Source: an uncultured Clostridia bacterium
Lineage (GTDB): Bacteria; Bacillota; Clostridia; Oscillospirales; Ruminococcaceae
Direction of reading: 5' to 3'
DNA length: 64,000 nt
NCBI GenBank assembly: GCA_947625735.1
Contig: CANQPL010000010.1
Location: 1 to 64,000 of the forward strand
The notes under the pieces: model-generated
The model's input: the letters and a program-made list of their open reading frames with translations, nothing else
Told to the model about the DNA's origin: nothing
Database searches by the model: none
Part shown: piece by piece, positions 16,689-25,389 of the stretch
Numbering within the stretch: position 1 is the stretch's first letter
How the letters are laid out: the number at the start of each line of letters is the position of its first letter
Position numbers and translations under genes: made by a program

Positions 16689-17267
16689 ATGTCACAGGAA
16701 TTTATTGTTGAAACTTCCGCACGTCATGTCCATGTTACACAGGAGGCACTGGAAATACTTTTCGGCAAGGGCGCTGCTCTTACAAAAAAGAAAGACCTTT
16801 CACAGCCCGGACAGTTTGCCTGCGAGGAAAGGGTAGAGGTCGTAGGACCTAAAAAATCCCTTGCAAACGTGTCGATTTTAGGACCTGTAAGAAGTGCCTG
16901 TCAGGTAGAGCTTTCCGCAACAGATGCCCGTTCTATAGGCATTGCCGCTCCCATAAGAGAGAGCGGAGATATTGCAGGCTCGGGTGCCTGCAAGCTGGTA
17001 GGTCCCTGCGGTGAGGTGGAGCTTTCAGAGGGCGTTATCGTTGCAAAGCGTCATATACACCTTACTCCCGCAGATGCAGAGGAGCTTGGCGTCAAGGATA
17101 AGGACGTTGTATATGTCAAGGTAGATACTGACGGCAGAAAGGCAATTCTGGGCGATGTTGTCTGCCGTGTGTCGGACAAGTTCGCAAGGGCTATGCATAT
17201 TGACACTGATGAATCCAACGCCATAGGAGCAGGTCCGGGTCTTACGGGTACTATCTGGCGTATGTAA
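16689..17267 (+). CDS. pduL: Phosphate propanoyltransferase / phosphotransacetylase PduL type
   Basis: A 192-aa PduL-family enzyme that interconverts acyl-CoA and acyl-phosphate. The two barrel halves carry the zinc-binding His motifs: SARHVHVTQEALE near the start and AKRHIHLTPADAEELGV in the second half, with GPVRSACQVELSATDARSIGI between them. No shell-targeting extension or microcompartment genes are nearby, so it is probably the housekeeping phosphotransacetylase used for acetate production. It has its own promoter and terminator. A partner acetate kinase is not in the window. Confidence 0.92.
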   Translation: MSQEFIVETSARHVHVTQEALEILFGKGAALTKKKDLSQPGQFACEERVEVVGPKKSLANVSILGPVRSACQVELSATDARSIGIAAPIRESGDIAGSGACKLVGPCGEVELSEGVIVAKRHIHLTPADAEELGVKDKDVVYVKVDTDGRKAILGDVVCRVSDKFARAMHIDTDESNAIGAGPGLTGTIWRM

Positions 17268-17312
17268 GCCGTTAAGGCGTTATCTTCTTAGTACATAAAG
17301 CGCAATAAAAGG

Positions 17313-17350
17313 AAACAGAGGTTTACCTGTGGGGGCAGACCTCTGTTTTA
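17313..17350. terminator. Terminator between convergent pduL and eno
   Basis: AAACAGAGGT (17313-17322) / ACCTCTGTTT (17339-17348) with a 16-base loop; T-rich on the right (TTTTA) and, read leftward, TTTTATT. It can serve both genes. Confidence 0.75.
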
Positions 17351-17394
17351 TACTGTCTGTTTTGCCGCAGGTGCGCATAACAGACCGAAAAAAC

Positions 17395-18693
17395 TTATCT
17401 TTTAAATCCTTTCACATTAAAGGCGTTTATTCCGGGGTAAACAGCTGCTCCTCCAAGCTGTTCGCTGATACGCAGAAGTCTGTTATATTTGGCAGTCCGT
17501 TCACTGCGGCAGGGTGCGCCCGTCTTTATCTGACAGGCGTTAAGAGCGACTGCAAGATCGGCAATAAATGTATCCTCCGTTTCTCCCGATCTGTGGGAAA
17601 CAACGGCGGTATAGCCTGCCCTGTGCGCCGTTTTTACGGCTTCTGTAGTTTCGGAAACCGTGCCTATCTGATTTGGCTTTATAAGAACGGAATTACCGCA
17701 GCCCATAGAGATGCCCTTTGATATCCTTCCGGTATTGGTGACAAAAAGATCATCTCCCACAAGCTGAACCTTTTCTCCCAGCTCCCTTGTAATAAGCTGC
17801 CAGCCCTCCCAGTCCTCCTCATCAAGAGGATCTTCTATGGAGATAATGGGATATTTTTCCGCAAGCTCTTTCCAGTGACCTGTAAGCTCCTCTGAGGAGT
17901 ATTTTCTGCCCGATTTCGGGAGTATATATTCTCCCTTTTCAGAGCCTTTCCATTCGCTTGAAGCGGCGTCTATTGCAAGCAGGATATCCTTTCCCTGTTC
18001 ATATCCCGCCCGTCTGACGGCTTCAAGGATATAAACTATAGCCTCCTCCTCGTCTGCAAGATCAGGGGCAAATCCGCCCTCGTCTCCCACAGAAACAGCA
18101 AGCCCCTCAGATCTCAGAAGTGCCGCCAGCTCATGATAAATTTCAGCTCCCATTCTCAGGGCTTCCTTAAAGTCGGGAGCGCCTGCGGGCATTATCATAA
18201 ATTCCTGTACATCAATATTGTTTGCGGCATGAACTCCGCCGTTTAAAATATTCATCATAGGAACGGGCAGGCAGTTTCCCGCAGGACTCAGAAAAGTGTA
18301 AAGCGGTACGCCCGATGATGCCGCCGCCGCTTTTGCACAGGCGACAGATACCGACAGTATGGCATTTGCGCCGAGAGCGGACTTATCCTCTGTGCCGTCT
18401 GCGGCGATCATTGCCTTGTCAACAGAGCAGATATCCGAAGCGTCCATACCTGAAACGGCGCTGTTTATTACCGTGTTTATATTATTTACGGCTTTGAGCA
18501 CGCCCTTTCCGTTATAACGCCCGTCCCTGTCACGCAGCTCTGCGGCTTCTGCACCGCCTGTGGATGCACCTGAGGGAGCGGCTCCCGTGGCGGTCGTTCC
18601 GTCTGAGAGGGTGACCTGTGCCTCTGTTGTGGGATTTCCTCTTGAATCGAGAATTTCTCGTCCCAGCACTTTTACTATTTCAGACTTTGCCAT
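17395..18693 (-). CDS. eno: Enolase
   Basis: A 432-aa glycolytic enzyme converting 2-phosphoglycerate to phosphoenolpyruvate. Motifs: [23 protein letters not shown] (mobile loop), [12 protein letters not shown], magnesium ligands in [12 protein letters not shown] and VGDDLFVTN, the catalytic Lys in [10 protein letters not shown] and [18 protein letters not shown]. Length is normal. It is a single leftward gene between convergent pduL and a divergent sigma factor gene. Ribosome binding site GGAGG is about eight bases before the ATG. Confidence 0.98.
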   Translation of the reverse strand: MAKSEIVKVLGREILDSRGNPTTEAQVTLSDGTTATGAAPSGASTGGAEAAELRDRDGRYNGKGVLKAVNNINTVINSAVSGMDASDICSVDKAMIAADGTEDKSALGANAILSVSVACAKAAAASSGVPLYTFLSPAGNCLPVPMMNILNGGVHAANNIDVQEFMIMPAGAPDFKEALRMGAEIYHELAALLRSEGLAVSVGDEGGFAPDLADEEEAIVYILEAVRRAGYEQGKDILLAIDAASSEWKGSEKGEYILPKSGRKYSSEELTGHWKELAEKYPIISIEDPLDEEDWEGWQLITRELGEKVQLVGDDLFVTNTGRISKGISMGCGNSVLIKPNQIGTVSETTEAVKTAHRAGYTAVVSHRSGETEDTFIADLAVALNACQIKTGAPCRSERTAKYNRLLRISEQLGGAAVYPGINAFNVKGFKR

Positions 18694-18860
18694 TGTTATT
18701 CCTCCGTTCTATGATCCTGTAATTAGCATATCCGTTTTTCCGGGATATATGCAAAGGAGGAAACAAATAAAATTTAATAGTTTATTTACAGAAATTTCCC
18801 ATAAAAATATATCCTATCAAACGTATAAATAAATGAAAACGGTCAGGCGGGGTGAAAAAA

Positions 18861-19415
18861 ATGACTGAAAGGGAATTTTCCCGAAGTATTGCCGCAGTGC
18901 AGCAGGGTGATATGCAGGGACTTAAAACAATTTACGAGGAATACGGTAAACAGGTGTATGCCGCTGCTCTGCAAATTTGCAGGGATCATCAGACGGCAGA
19001 GGACGTTACCTCAGAGTTCTTTCTGAAGCTGAAAAAAGCTGCATCGGTCTACAGAGAGGGCATGGGTCATAAAAAATGGCTTTTTACCGCCGTGCGCAAT
19101 CTCACGGTAGATGTTCTGCGCCGTCAGCGGAGGGAGCTGCCTATGAGCGCACAGGGAGGGGACGACATTCACCCCATGTCGGAGATCCCAGACAGTGCGG
19201 ACATAGAGGAAACAGTAACGTCTGATATCTCAGCCGTCAGTCTGCTGCAGAGGCTCGACGACAGAGAAAGAGAGATCGTAAACCTTAAAGTTTTTAGCGG
19301 ACTTACCTTTGCAGAAATAGCGAGTATACTGAAAATTCCCCCCGGCACTGCCGCATGGCGGTACCGTACAGCCATAGGGAAGCTTAGAAAGATCTATGAG
19401 GAGGTGCGGATATGA
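18861..19415 (+). CDS. ECF-type RNA polymerase sigma factor
   Basis: A 184-aa sigma-70-family factor of the extracytoplasmic-function type. Region 2 reads LKTIYEEYGKQVYAAALQI... HKKWLFTAVRNLTVDVLRRQRRE; region 4 reads RLDDREREIVNLKVFSGLTFAEIASILKIPPGTAAWRYRTAIGKLRK. There is no region 1 or 3. The ATG at 18861 has GGGGTG six bases upstream; an in-frame GTG at 18852 is part of that site. It overlaps the next gene by four bases (ATGA), the usual sigma/anti-sigma coupling, and a VWA lipoprotein follows in the same operon. Confidence 0.92.
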   Translation: MTEREFSRSIAAVQQGDMQGLKTIYEEYGKQVYAAALQICRDHQTAEDVTSEFFLKLKKAASVYREGMGHKKWLFTAVRNLTVDVLRRQRRELPMSAQGGDDIHPMSEIPDSADIEETVTSDISAVSLLQRLDDREREIVNLKVFSGLTFAEIASILKIPPGTAAWRYRTAIGKLRKIYEEVRI

Positions 19416-20332
19416 AAAATTTTGAAAAGGACTACATAGATGAAATGAACTCCGCAGCCCCCGATATGGACGAACTCTGGAAACGGATAGAAAATTCAGA
19501 AGCGGAAGATGATGATATCACCCCGTTTTTGTCTGCCGCCGATGAATCCTCACGCTCCAAAGGAAAAGCCTTCCGCACTCTTGCCGCCGCTGCAGCCGTT
19601 TTCGCAGCAGTGTTCTGTCTGCGGCTTCTGATCCGCACAGACGACAGTGTGCTGCTTGACGAAAGCACCTCTTACGAATCAAACTATGAAAATTACGATG
19701 ATGCCGCAGAGGAAGAACCCGACAGTGACGAGCCTGAGAGTAACGGGGGAATGCTCCTTGTAACGCCCGAAAACGGCTGGGATTATGCATCATCGGTTTC
19801 CTCTCACGGCGTTTCCGATTATGAGATGCTTAGTCTTGCCAATACCGATACCCCCGCATATACAGGGATAGGCTATGATGAGGATAACGCATATTTTGTG
19901 GAGGAGGACGTTCTGAGCGATACCGATTATTTTGTGGACGGCAGGATAATTTCTACTGAAATTTATCCCGATCATGCGGTATACACCATGGAGGTAATAC
20001 ATCTTATCTCCGACGCAGGAAAGGAAATTTCGAAGGAGTTTACAGCCGTTTCAGGCTCTCCCTACGCACTCAGGGAACACAGGGAATACCTTCTTCCCAT
20101 AAAAGAGGAAAGCGGCACGGCTTATATCGTTTTTGACAATGCTCCTCAGATCGAGATCGCCGACGACAGAACGGTCATCTGTCATAACGGCTGGAAAACT
20201 CTTGCAAAGGGCGGGGAACACATCTCCTACCCGCAGGTATACGTTGACGATTACTTTTACGACCGAATGAATATTACCGCCGAAAGCACTCTTGAAGAAC
20301 TATTCGACAAGTGGAAAAAGCTGCGGCTGTGA
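19412..20332 (+). CDS. Probable anti-sigma factor, single-pass membrane protein
   Basis: A 306-aa protein with an acidic N-terminal cytoplasmic segment (about 1-50), one membrane helix (TLAAAAAVFAAVFCLRLLI, about 54-72), a very acidic Asp/Glu/Ser/Tyr-rich stretch (about 75-110) and an external domain of unknown fold that contains the end of the protein. Position directly after, and overlapping, the sigma gene supports an anti-sigma role. No zinc-binding HxxxCxxC motif is seen, so it would belong to a non-ZAS type. Function is inferred from context and architecture. Confidence 0.7.
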   Translation: MKNFEKDYIDEMNSAAPDMDELWKRIENSEAEDDDITPFLSAADESSRSKGKAFRTLAAAAAVFAAVFCLRLLIRTDDSVLLDESTSYESNYENYDDAAEEEPDSDEPESNGGMLLVTPENGWDYASSVSSHGVSDYEMLSLANTDTPAYTGIGYDEDNAYFVEEDVLSDTDYFVDGRIISTEIYPDHAVYTMEVIHLISDAGKEISKEFTAVSGSPYALREHREYLLPIKEESGTAYIVFDNAPQIEIADDRTVICHNGWKTLAKGGEHISYPQVYVDDYFYDRMNITAESTLEELFDKWKKLRL

Positions 20333-20346
20333 AAGGATAGGATATT

Positions 20347-22080
20347 ATGAAGATGAATTACAGAAAAATGTTGTCGGGTTTTACAGCGTGTCTGCTCCTT
20401 ATGCCGCTTGCAGGCTGCGGCAGCGCACCTGATAAGGAAATGACGGCATTGCCCGAGGAACGCAATTTTATGTATATGAACGACAGCGACAACAGCAAGA
20501 ATGTTACGGGAGCGCAGCAGGGGGCAGATAATTATAATTATGCAGAAGTCGTTGCGGAAGAAGACTATGTGCAGAATGAATACGGCTTTGCTGAAATGGA
20601 ACAAGCGGGTCAGATGAACGAGGGGGCGGCAATGGACGACGGAAAAACTGAATACAGCCCTGATGAATACAACACAGAGGAGTATAACCTGATAGAGGAA
20701 AACGGCTATGTGTCTGTGCAGACCTCTCCGCTGTCAACCTTTTCCGCAGATGTGGACACTGCGTCCTATGCAAATATCCGCCGCATGATCTATAGCGGTG
20801 AAAAAATAGACCCCGGTGCGGTGCGCCTTGAAGAGATGATAAATTATTTTGACTACAACTACTCCGACCCCGGGGAGGGCGAGCCTTTTGCGGTGCATAC
20901 AGAGCTTTCAGACTGCCCGTGGAATGACAAGACACAGCTTTTCATGGTGGGGATAAACACAAAAAGCGCAGATTCGCTCCTTGAGGATCGTCCGCCCATG
21001 AATCTGGTATTTCTCATTGATGTGAGCGGGTCTATGTACAGTGAAGATAAGCTGCCGCTGGTGCAGAAGTCTTTCTCAATGCTCACTGAGAACCTGACCC
21101 CGCAGGACAGGATATCAATTGTTACCTACGCAGGCTCTGATGAAGTCCTTTTAGAGGGAGCGGACGGCGGCGACAGCGAACGTATACTGGATATAATAAA
21201 TTCACTGGAGGCTGGCGGTTCTACAGCAGGCGCAGCAGGCATCACCACAGCATATGATATAGCAGGAAAATACTTTATCGAGGGCGGCAATAACCGTATA
21301 ATACTTGCCACTGACGGTGATCTGAATGTGGGTATCTCCTCTGAATCAGAGCTTACAGAGCTTGTGGAGGAAAAGCGTGAAAAGGGAATTTTCCTGTCAG
21401 TGCTGGGCTTTGGCACGGGGAATTACAAGGATAATAAGCTGGAAGCCATTGCAGACAACGGCAACGGAAATTATTCCTATATCGACAGTGAGCGTGAGGC
21501 AAGGAAAGTGCTTGTGGACGAGATGAGCGGCACACTGTTCACAGCGGCAAAGGACGTGAAATTTCAGGTGGAATTTAACCCTGCAAATGTAAAGGGTTAC
21601 CGTCTTATAGGCTATGAAAACCGTGTTATGCCCGATGAGGATTTTAACGATGATACAAAGGACGCAGGCGAGATAGGCGCAGGTCACAGCGTAACAGCAC
21701 TTTATGAGATAGTTCCCGCAGGCAGCGATTTTGAGGTAGGCGGCAGCACGCTTAAATACGGGTCTGACGGCACAGCGGCAGAAAATACTGAAAATTCCGA
21801 TGAGCTGCTTACGGTAAGTATCCGTTACAAGGAGCCTGACGGGGATACAAGCAAGCTCCTTGAATATCCTGTAAGCAAGTCACTTTACAGTGAACGTGCA
21901 TCGGAAAATCTTACCTTTGCAGGCTGTGTGGCGGAGTTTGGTATGCTGCTCAGGAACAGCAGATATATAGGGGATATAACCTACTCGAATATTGCCACTC
22001 AGCTTTCGGAATATGATTATTCGTCAGATGAATTCAAGGACGAATTTCTCTATCTTGTAAATACCATGAAACGCAGATAA
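20347..22080 (+). CDS. VWA-domain lipoprotein (YfbK-like)
   Basis: A 577-aa surface lipoprotein. The signal peptide ends at the lipobox LAGC (Cys about 25). An acidic, Tyr/Asn/Glu-rich linker follows to about 120. The YfbK-type N-terminal domain (STFSADVDTASYANIRRMI) precedes a von Willebrand factor A domain with an intact metal-binding site (LVFLIDVSGSMYSEDKLPL; TYAGSDE; ATDGDLNVG), then a C-terminal domain of the same family. These proteins bind ligands through the MIDAS metal. It is third in the sigma/anti-sigma operon and ends at a strong terminator, so it may be an effector or sensor of that envelope response. Confidence 0.9.
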   Translation: MKMNYRKMLSGFTACLLLMPLAGCGSAPDKEMTALPEERNFMYMNDSDNSKNVTGAQQGADNYNYAEVVAEEDYVQNEYGFAEMEQAGQMNEGAAMDDGKTEYSPDEYNTEEYNLIEENGYVSVQTSPLSTFSADVDTASYANIRRMIYSGEKIDPGAVRLEEMINYFDYNYSDPGEGEPFAVHTELSDCPWNDKTQLFMVGINTKSADSLLEDRPPMNLVFLIDVSGSMYSEDKLPLVQKSFSMLTENLTPQDRISIVTYAGSDEVLLEGADGGDSERILDIINSLEAGGSTAGAAGITTAYDIAGKYFIEGGNNRIILATDGDLNVGISSESELTELVEEKREKGIFLSVLGFGTGNYKDNKLEAIADNGNGNYSYIDSEREARKVLVDEMSGTLFTAAKDVKFQVEFNPANVKGYRLIGYENRVMPDEDFNDDTKDAGEIGAGHSVTALYEIVPAGSDFEVGGSTLKYGSDGTAAENTENSDELLTVSIRYKEPDGDTSKLLEYPVSKSLYSERASENLTFAGCVAEFGMLLRNSRYIGDITYSNIATQLSEYDYSSDEFKDEFLYLVNTMKRR

Positions 22081-22118
22081 GGGACAAAAAGCACGGGTCT
22101 TTATTAAAAATTAAAAGC

Positions 22119-22160
22119 GCAGGAGACAAGGGAAAATCTTGTCTCCTGCATTATTATTTT
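22119..22160 (+). terminator. Intrinsic terminator of the sigma/VWA operon
   Basis: A perfect 12-bp stem GCAGGAGACAAG (22119-22130) / CTTGTCTCCTGC (22138-22149), 7-base loop, then an AT-rich tail ending TTATTATTTT. Confidence 0.88.
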
Positions 22161-22180
22161 AAGATGAGCAAGTATTCTTA

Positions 22181-22209
22181 TTGACTTAAATAAATTAAAG
22201 TGGTATAAT
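22181..22209 (+). promoter_or_regulatory. Promoter of rarA
   Basis: TTGACT (22181-22186), 17-base spacer, TATAAT (22204-22209) with extended TGG. Confidence 0.88.
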
Positions 22210-22250
22210 GGTACTATGAAAAAAATCAGAAAGAAAAGGCAGTGATAGGT

Positions 22251-23534
22251 ATGCCCTCACCTCTTGCGGACAGGATACGCCCTAAAACTCTTGATGAAAT
22301 TGTGGGGCAGCAGCAGCTTTTAGGAAAGGGAAGCACTCTGCGGCGGATAATCGAAAGCGGAAATATACCCAATATGATATTTTACGGTCCGTCAGGAGTG
22401 GGAAAAACCACGGTTGCACGGATAATCGCCGAAAATGCGGGAATGAAGCTGCATAAGCTAAACGGCACTTCGGCGGGCATATCCGATATAAAGGAGGTTA
22501 TCGCCGATACAAACAGCTTTGACGGCATGAACGGCGTACTCCTCTATCTTGATGAGATACAGTATCTTAACAAAAAGCAGCAGCAGTCCCTCCTTGAATA
22601 TATCGAGAACGGACAGATAACTCTTATAGCCTCCACCACGGAAAATCCATATTTTTACGTATATAACGCCATTCTCAGCCGAAGCGCAGTATTTGAGTTC
22701 AAGCCTGTTGAGGCTCGTGACATTATTCCCGCTGTAAAGCGTGCTTTTAATATCCTCTCAGAGGAATCAGGCGTGAAAATAAGAGTGGAAAAGGGTGTCT
22801 GTGAGCATATCGCAAGGGGCTGCGGAGGAGATGTGCGCAAGTCTGTGGGCGTGTGTGAGCTGTGTTTTCTGGGAGCGGAAAATGACGGCGTAACAGCCGA
22901 CATTACCTTAGAGGAGGCAAGGTCACTTACTCAGAGAAGCAATATGCACTATGACCGTAACGGCGATGAGCATTACGACATTCTTTCTGCGCTCCAGAAA
23001 TCAATACGGGGTTCAGATGAAAACGCCGCCCTCCACTATGCAGCAAGGCTTATAGAAGCAGGGGATATCATTTCCCTTTCACGCAGGCTGCTTGTAATTG
23101 CGGCAGAGGATATAGGGCTTGCATATCCTATGGCTATACCCATTGTGAAAGCCTGTGTTGACAGTGCCATGCAGTTAGGTCTCCCCGAGGCGCAGATACC
23201 GCTTGCAGATGCGGTAATTCTCCTTGCCACAGCTCCCAAGTCCAATTCGGGAAATGCAGCCATAGAAGCCGCCCTCGAGGACGTAAAGACCCGTGAGTGC
23301 GGCGATTTTCCCAGACATCTGCAAAATAAGCACTGTGACGGGCAGGACGCTGCTGTAAGGGGACAGCATTATCTTTATCCCCATGATTTTCCCAATCATT
23401 ATGTGACACAACAGTATCTGCCCGATCCCATAAAGGACAGGGTATATTATCATTTCGGGGAAAATAAGACAGAGCAGGCGGCTTATTTATACCGCCGCCA
23501 TATTTTAGAGGAGGAGGCAAAGCGCAGGAAATGA
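22251..23534 (+). CDS. rarA: Replication-associated recombination ATPase RarA (MgsA)
   Basis: A 427-aa AAA+ ATPase that acts at stalled replication forks. Motifs: RPKTLDEIVGQQQLLG, the Walker A MIFYGPSGVGKTTVARII, Walker B LLYLDEIQYLNK and sensor ASTTENPYF; the C-terminal MgsA oligomerisation region (GSDENAALHYAARLIEAGD, AAEDIGLAYP, HNFPNHY-type PHDFPNHYVTQQYLP) is complete. The ATG at 22251 is preferred over an in-frame GTG at 22242, though the upstream AAAAGG is a modest ribosome binding site. It ends directly against the stop of a convergent unknown gene with no terminator between. Confidence 0.95.
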   Translation: MPSPLADRIRPKTLDEIVGQQQLLGKGSTLRRIIESGNIPNMIFYGPSGVGKTTVARIIAENAGMKLHKLNGTSAGISDIKEVIADTNSFDGMNGVLLYLDEIQYLNKKQQQSLLEYIENGQITLIASTTENPYFYVYNAILSRSAVFEFKPVEARDIIPAVKRAFNILSEESGVKIRVEKGVCEHIARGCGGDVRKSVGVCELCFLGAENDGVTADITLEEARSLTQRSNMHYDRNGDEHYDILSALQKSIRGSDENAALHYAARLIEAGDIISLSRRLLVIAAEDIGLAYPMAIPIVKACVDSAMQLGLPEAQIPLADAVILLATAPKSNSGNAAIEAALEDVKTRECGDFPRHLQNKHCDGQDAAVRGQHYLYPHDFPNHYVTQQYLPDPIKDRVYYHFGENKTEQAAYLYRRHILEEEAKRRK

Positions 23535-23912
23535 TCAGGACCTGTATTCGCAAAGGGCGTGACCGCCTCTGCCGATAAGGATCGCCGATATTCCTTTGCG
23601 GCTTTCTTCTCTGCATATTATTTCAAGAGTACATTCTCCGCTGTCATATGATGAGGGAGAATAATTTTCCCCCGCCGCATAAACAGGAGGTGCGGAATTT
23701 TCGGGAGTAAGCCCGTTTACAGATGCAGGCACAAAGGAATAACCTCCCGCACTCAGATTAATATAAAAGCCCAAAGGGGCAGAATGAGCAGTTTCCTCAA
23801 AGGAGCGTTTCTGTCTTAAGATAATATCGGAAATGCCGTCACACTCTTTACGAAGCGAACGGGCGGCAAGCTCCGCTTCATCGCAGGAGTAGAATTTTGC
23901 GGTTATCCTCAT
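23535..23912 (-). CDS. Unknown 125-aa protein
   Basis: I do not recognise this protein. It begins MRITAKFYSCDEAELAARSLR, which resembles a small ferredoxin-like or ACT-like start seen in proteins that sort cations or bind regulators, then has a Ser/Pro/Tyr-rich middle and a Gly-rich end (ILIGRGGHALCEYRS). The ATG at 23912 has GGAGG eight bases upstream, which rules out a longer upstream start. Its stop abuts that of rarA with zero bases between, an unusually tight convergent pair. Confidence 0.7.
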   Translation of the reverse strand: MRITAKFYSCDEAELAARSLRKECDGISDIILRQKRSFEETAHSAPLGFYINLSAGGYSFVPASVNGLTPENSAPPVYAAGENYSPSSYDSGECTLEIICREESRKGISAILIGRGGHALCEYRS

Positions 23913-24020
23913 GGGGATATCCTCCTTTTCTTTTATGGTAATTTTATACAAAAGAATATATTTAATTTGCTTATCAATACTATAATTTGCTCAAAATCAT
24001 GAAAATATACTTTCAAACCA

Positions 24021-24050
24021 TTGCACTATTTATTTAAGATGTGGTATAAT
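24021..24050 (+). promoter_or_regulatory. Promoter of the DUF951-prfA run
   Basis: TTGCAC (24021-24026), 18-base spacer, TATAAT (24045-24050) with extended TGG. Confidence 0.75.
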
Positions 24051-24076
24051 AAACCTTGTATAAGGAGGTCATGACC

Positions 24077-24262
24077 GTGGATATAAGAGTCGGAGACAGA
24101 TTGACAATGAAAAAACCCCACCCCTGCGGCTCAAAGGAAATGATCGTGCTGCGTTCGGGAATGGATTTCAAGCTCAGATGTACGGGCTGCGGACATGAAT
24201 TTATGACCCCCAGAAGCAAGATAGAAAAAAATATCAAGCGGGCAGAACGGTGTGAGGAATAA
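24077..24262 (+). CDS. DUF951 family zinc-ribbon-like protein
   Basis: A 61-aa protein of the DUF951 family, which is found throughout Firmicutes and is usually near replication or translation genes. It reads DIRVGDRLTMKKPHPCGS... RCTGCGHEFMTPR; the Cys residues (HPCGS, RCTGCGH) suggest metal binding. I choose the GTG at 24077, eight bases after GGAGG; the ATG at 24071 is too close to that site, and family members begin VDIRVGD. First gene of a run with prfA. Molecular role unknown. Confidence 0.85.
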   Translation: MDIRVGDRLTMKKPHPCGSKEMIVLRSGMDFKLRCTGCGHEFMTPRSKIEKNIKRAERCEE

Positions 24263-24301
24263 AGATTCTGACCGCCCCCGCTTTAAATACGGAGAATCAA
24301 G

Positions 24302-25369
24302 ATGTTTGATAAACTGAAAGCCACAGAGGATAAATTTGAGGAGATATCAGCCGCTCTTACCGACCCCGCAGTGACAAGCGACAACGAACGGTATGCAAAG
24401 CTGATGAGGGAATACAAGTCCCTTGCTCCTGTAGTGGAAAAATACAGGGAATACACCTCTTACAAAAAGGCGGAGCGTGACGCTCTTGAGCTTATTGACG
24501 AAACGGGCGACAGGGAGCTTAAAGACCTTGCCCGTGAGGAGCTCGAGAGTGCAAGAGAGAATCTTTCCCGCATTGAGGAGGAACTGAAAATACTGCTTAT
24601 CCCAAAGGATCCCAACGATGAAAAAAATGTTATCATCGAGATAAGGGGCGGCGCAGGAGGAGAAGAGGCAAGTCTTTTTGCAAATTCCCTTTTCAGAATG
24701 TATTCCATGTACGCCGAGGCAAGACGCTGGAAGATAGATATTTTAAACGCCAATCCCACAGAGCTTGGGGGATATAAGGAAATATCCTTTTCGGTGGAGG
24801 GCGACGGCGCATATTCAAGATTTAAATTTGAAAGCGGCGTTCATCGTGTGCAGAGAGTACCCGAAACGGAATCTCAGGGGCGCATACACACCTCAACTGT
24901 AACAGTGGCAGTGCTGCCCGAGGCAGACGAGGTGGAGCTGGAGATAGACCCTGCGGAATTAAAGATAGATGTTTTCCGTGCATCAGGCGCAGGAGGACAG
25001 CATATAAACAAGACCGAATCCGCCGTGCGTATCACTCATCTCCCCACAGGGACGGTGGTGGAATGTCAGGACGAGCGCAGTCAGCACAAGAACAAGGACA
25101 AGGCGATGAAAATTCTCCGTTCCCGTCTTTATGACCGCCTTCTTGAGGAGCAGAACAGCCGCATAGCCACAGAGCGGCGTTCACAGGTAGGCAGGGGCGA
25201 CCGTTCTGAGCGTATACGCACATATAATTTCCCCGAGGGACGGCTTACCGATCATCGTATAGGTCTTACCGTTTACAGACTTGAAAGCATTATGAACGGC
25301 GCAATTGACGAGATCATAGATGCACTTATAACGGCGGATCAGGCGGCAAAGCTGGCATCAGACGAATAA
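24302..25369 (+). CDS. prfA: Peptide chain release factor 1
   Basis: A 355-aa class I release factor that recognises UAA and UAG stop codons. The GGQ motif that triggers peptide release lies in RASGAGGQHINKTESAVRI (about residues 220-238). The codon-recognition PxT motif reads VPETESQGR. N-terminal helical domain and full length are normal. It lies 39 bases after DUF951 and 20 bases before the threonylcarbamoyl-AMP synthase gene, a common Firmicute arrangement. Confidence 0.97.
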   Translation: MFDKLKATEDKFEEISAALTDPAVTSDNERYAKLMREYKSLAPVVEKYREYTSYKKAERDALELIDETGDRELKDLAREELESARENLSRIEEELKILLIPKDPNDEKNVIIEIRGGAGGEEASLFANSLFRMYSMYAEARRWKIDILNANPTELGGYKEISFSVEGDGAYSRFKFESGVHRVQRVPETESQGRIHTSTVTVAVLPEADEVELEIDPAELKIDVFRASGAGGQHINKTESAVRITHLPTGTVVECQDERSQHKNKDKAMKILRSRLYDRLLEEQNSRIATERRSQVGRGDRSERIRTYNFPEGRLTDHRIGLTVYRLESIMNGAIDEIIDALITADQAAKLASDE

Positions 25370-25389
25370 AGTATGAAAGATGATCTTAA

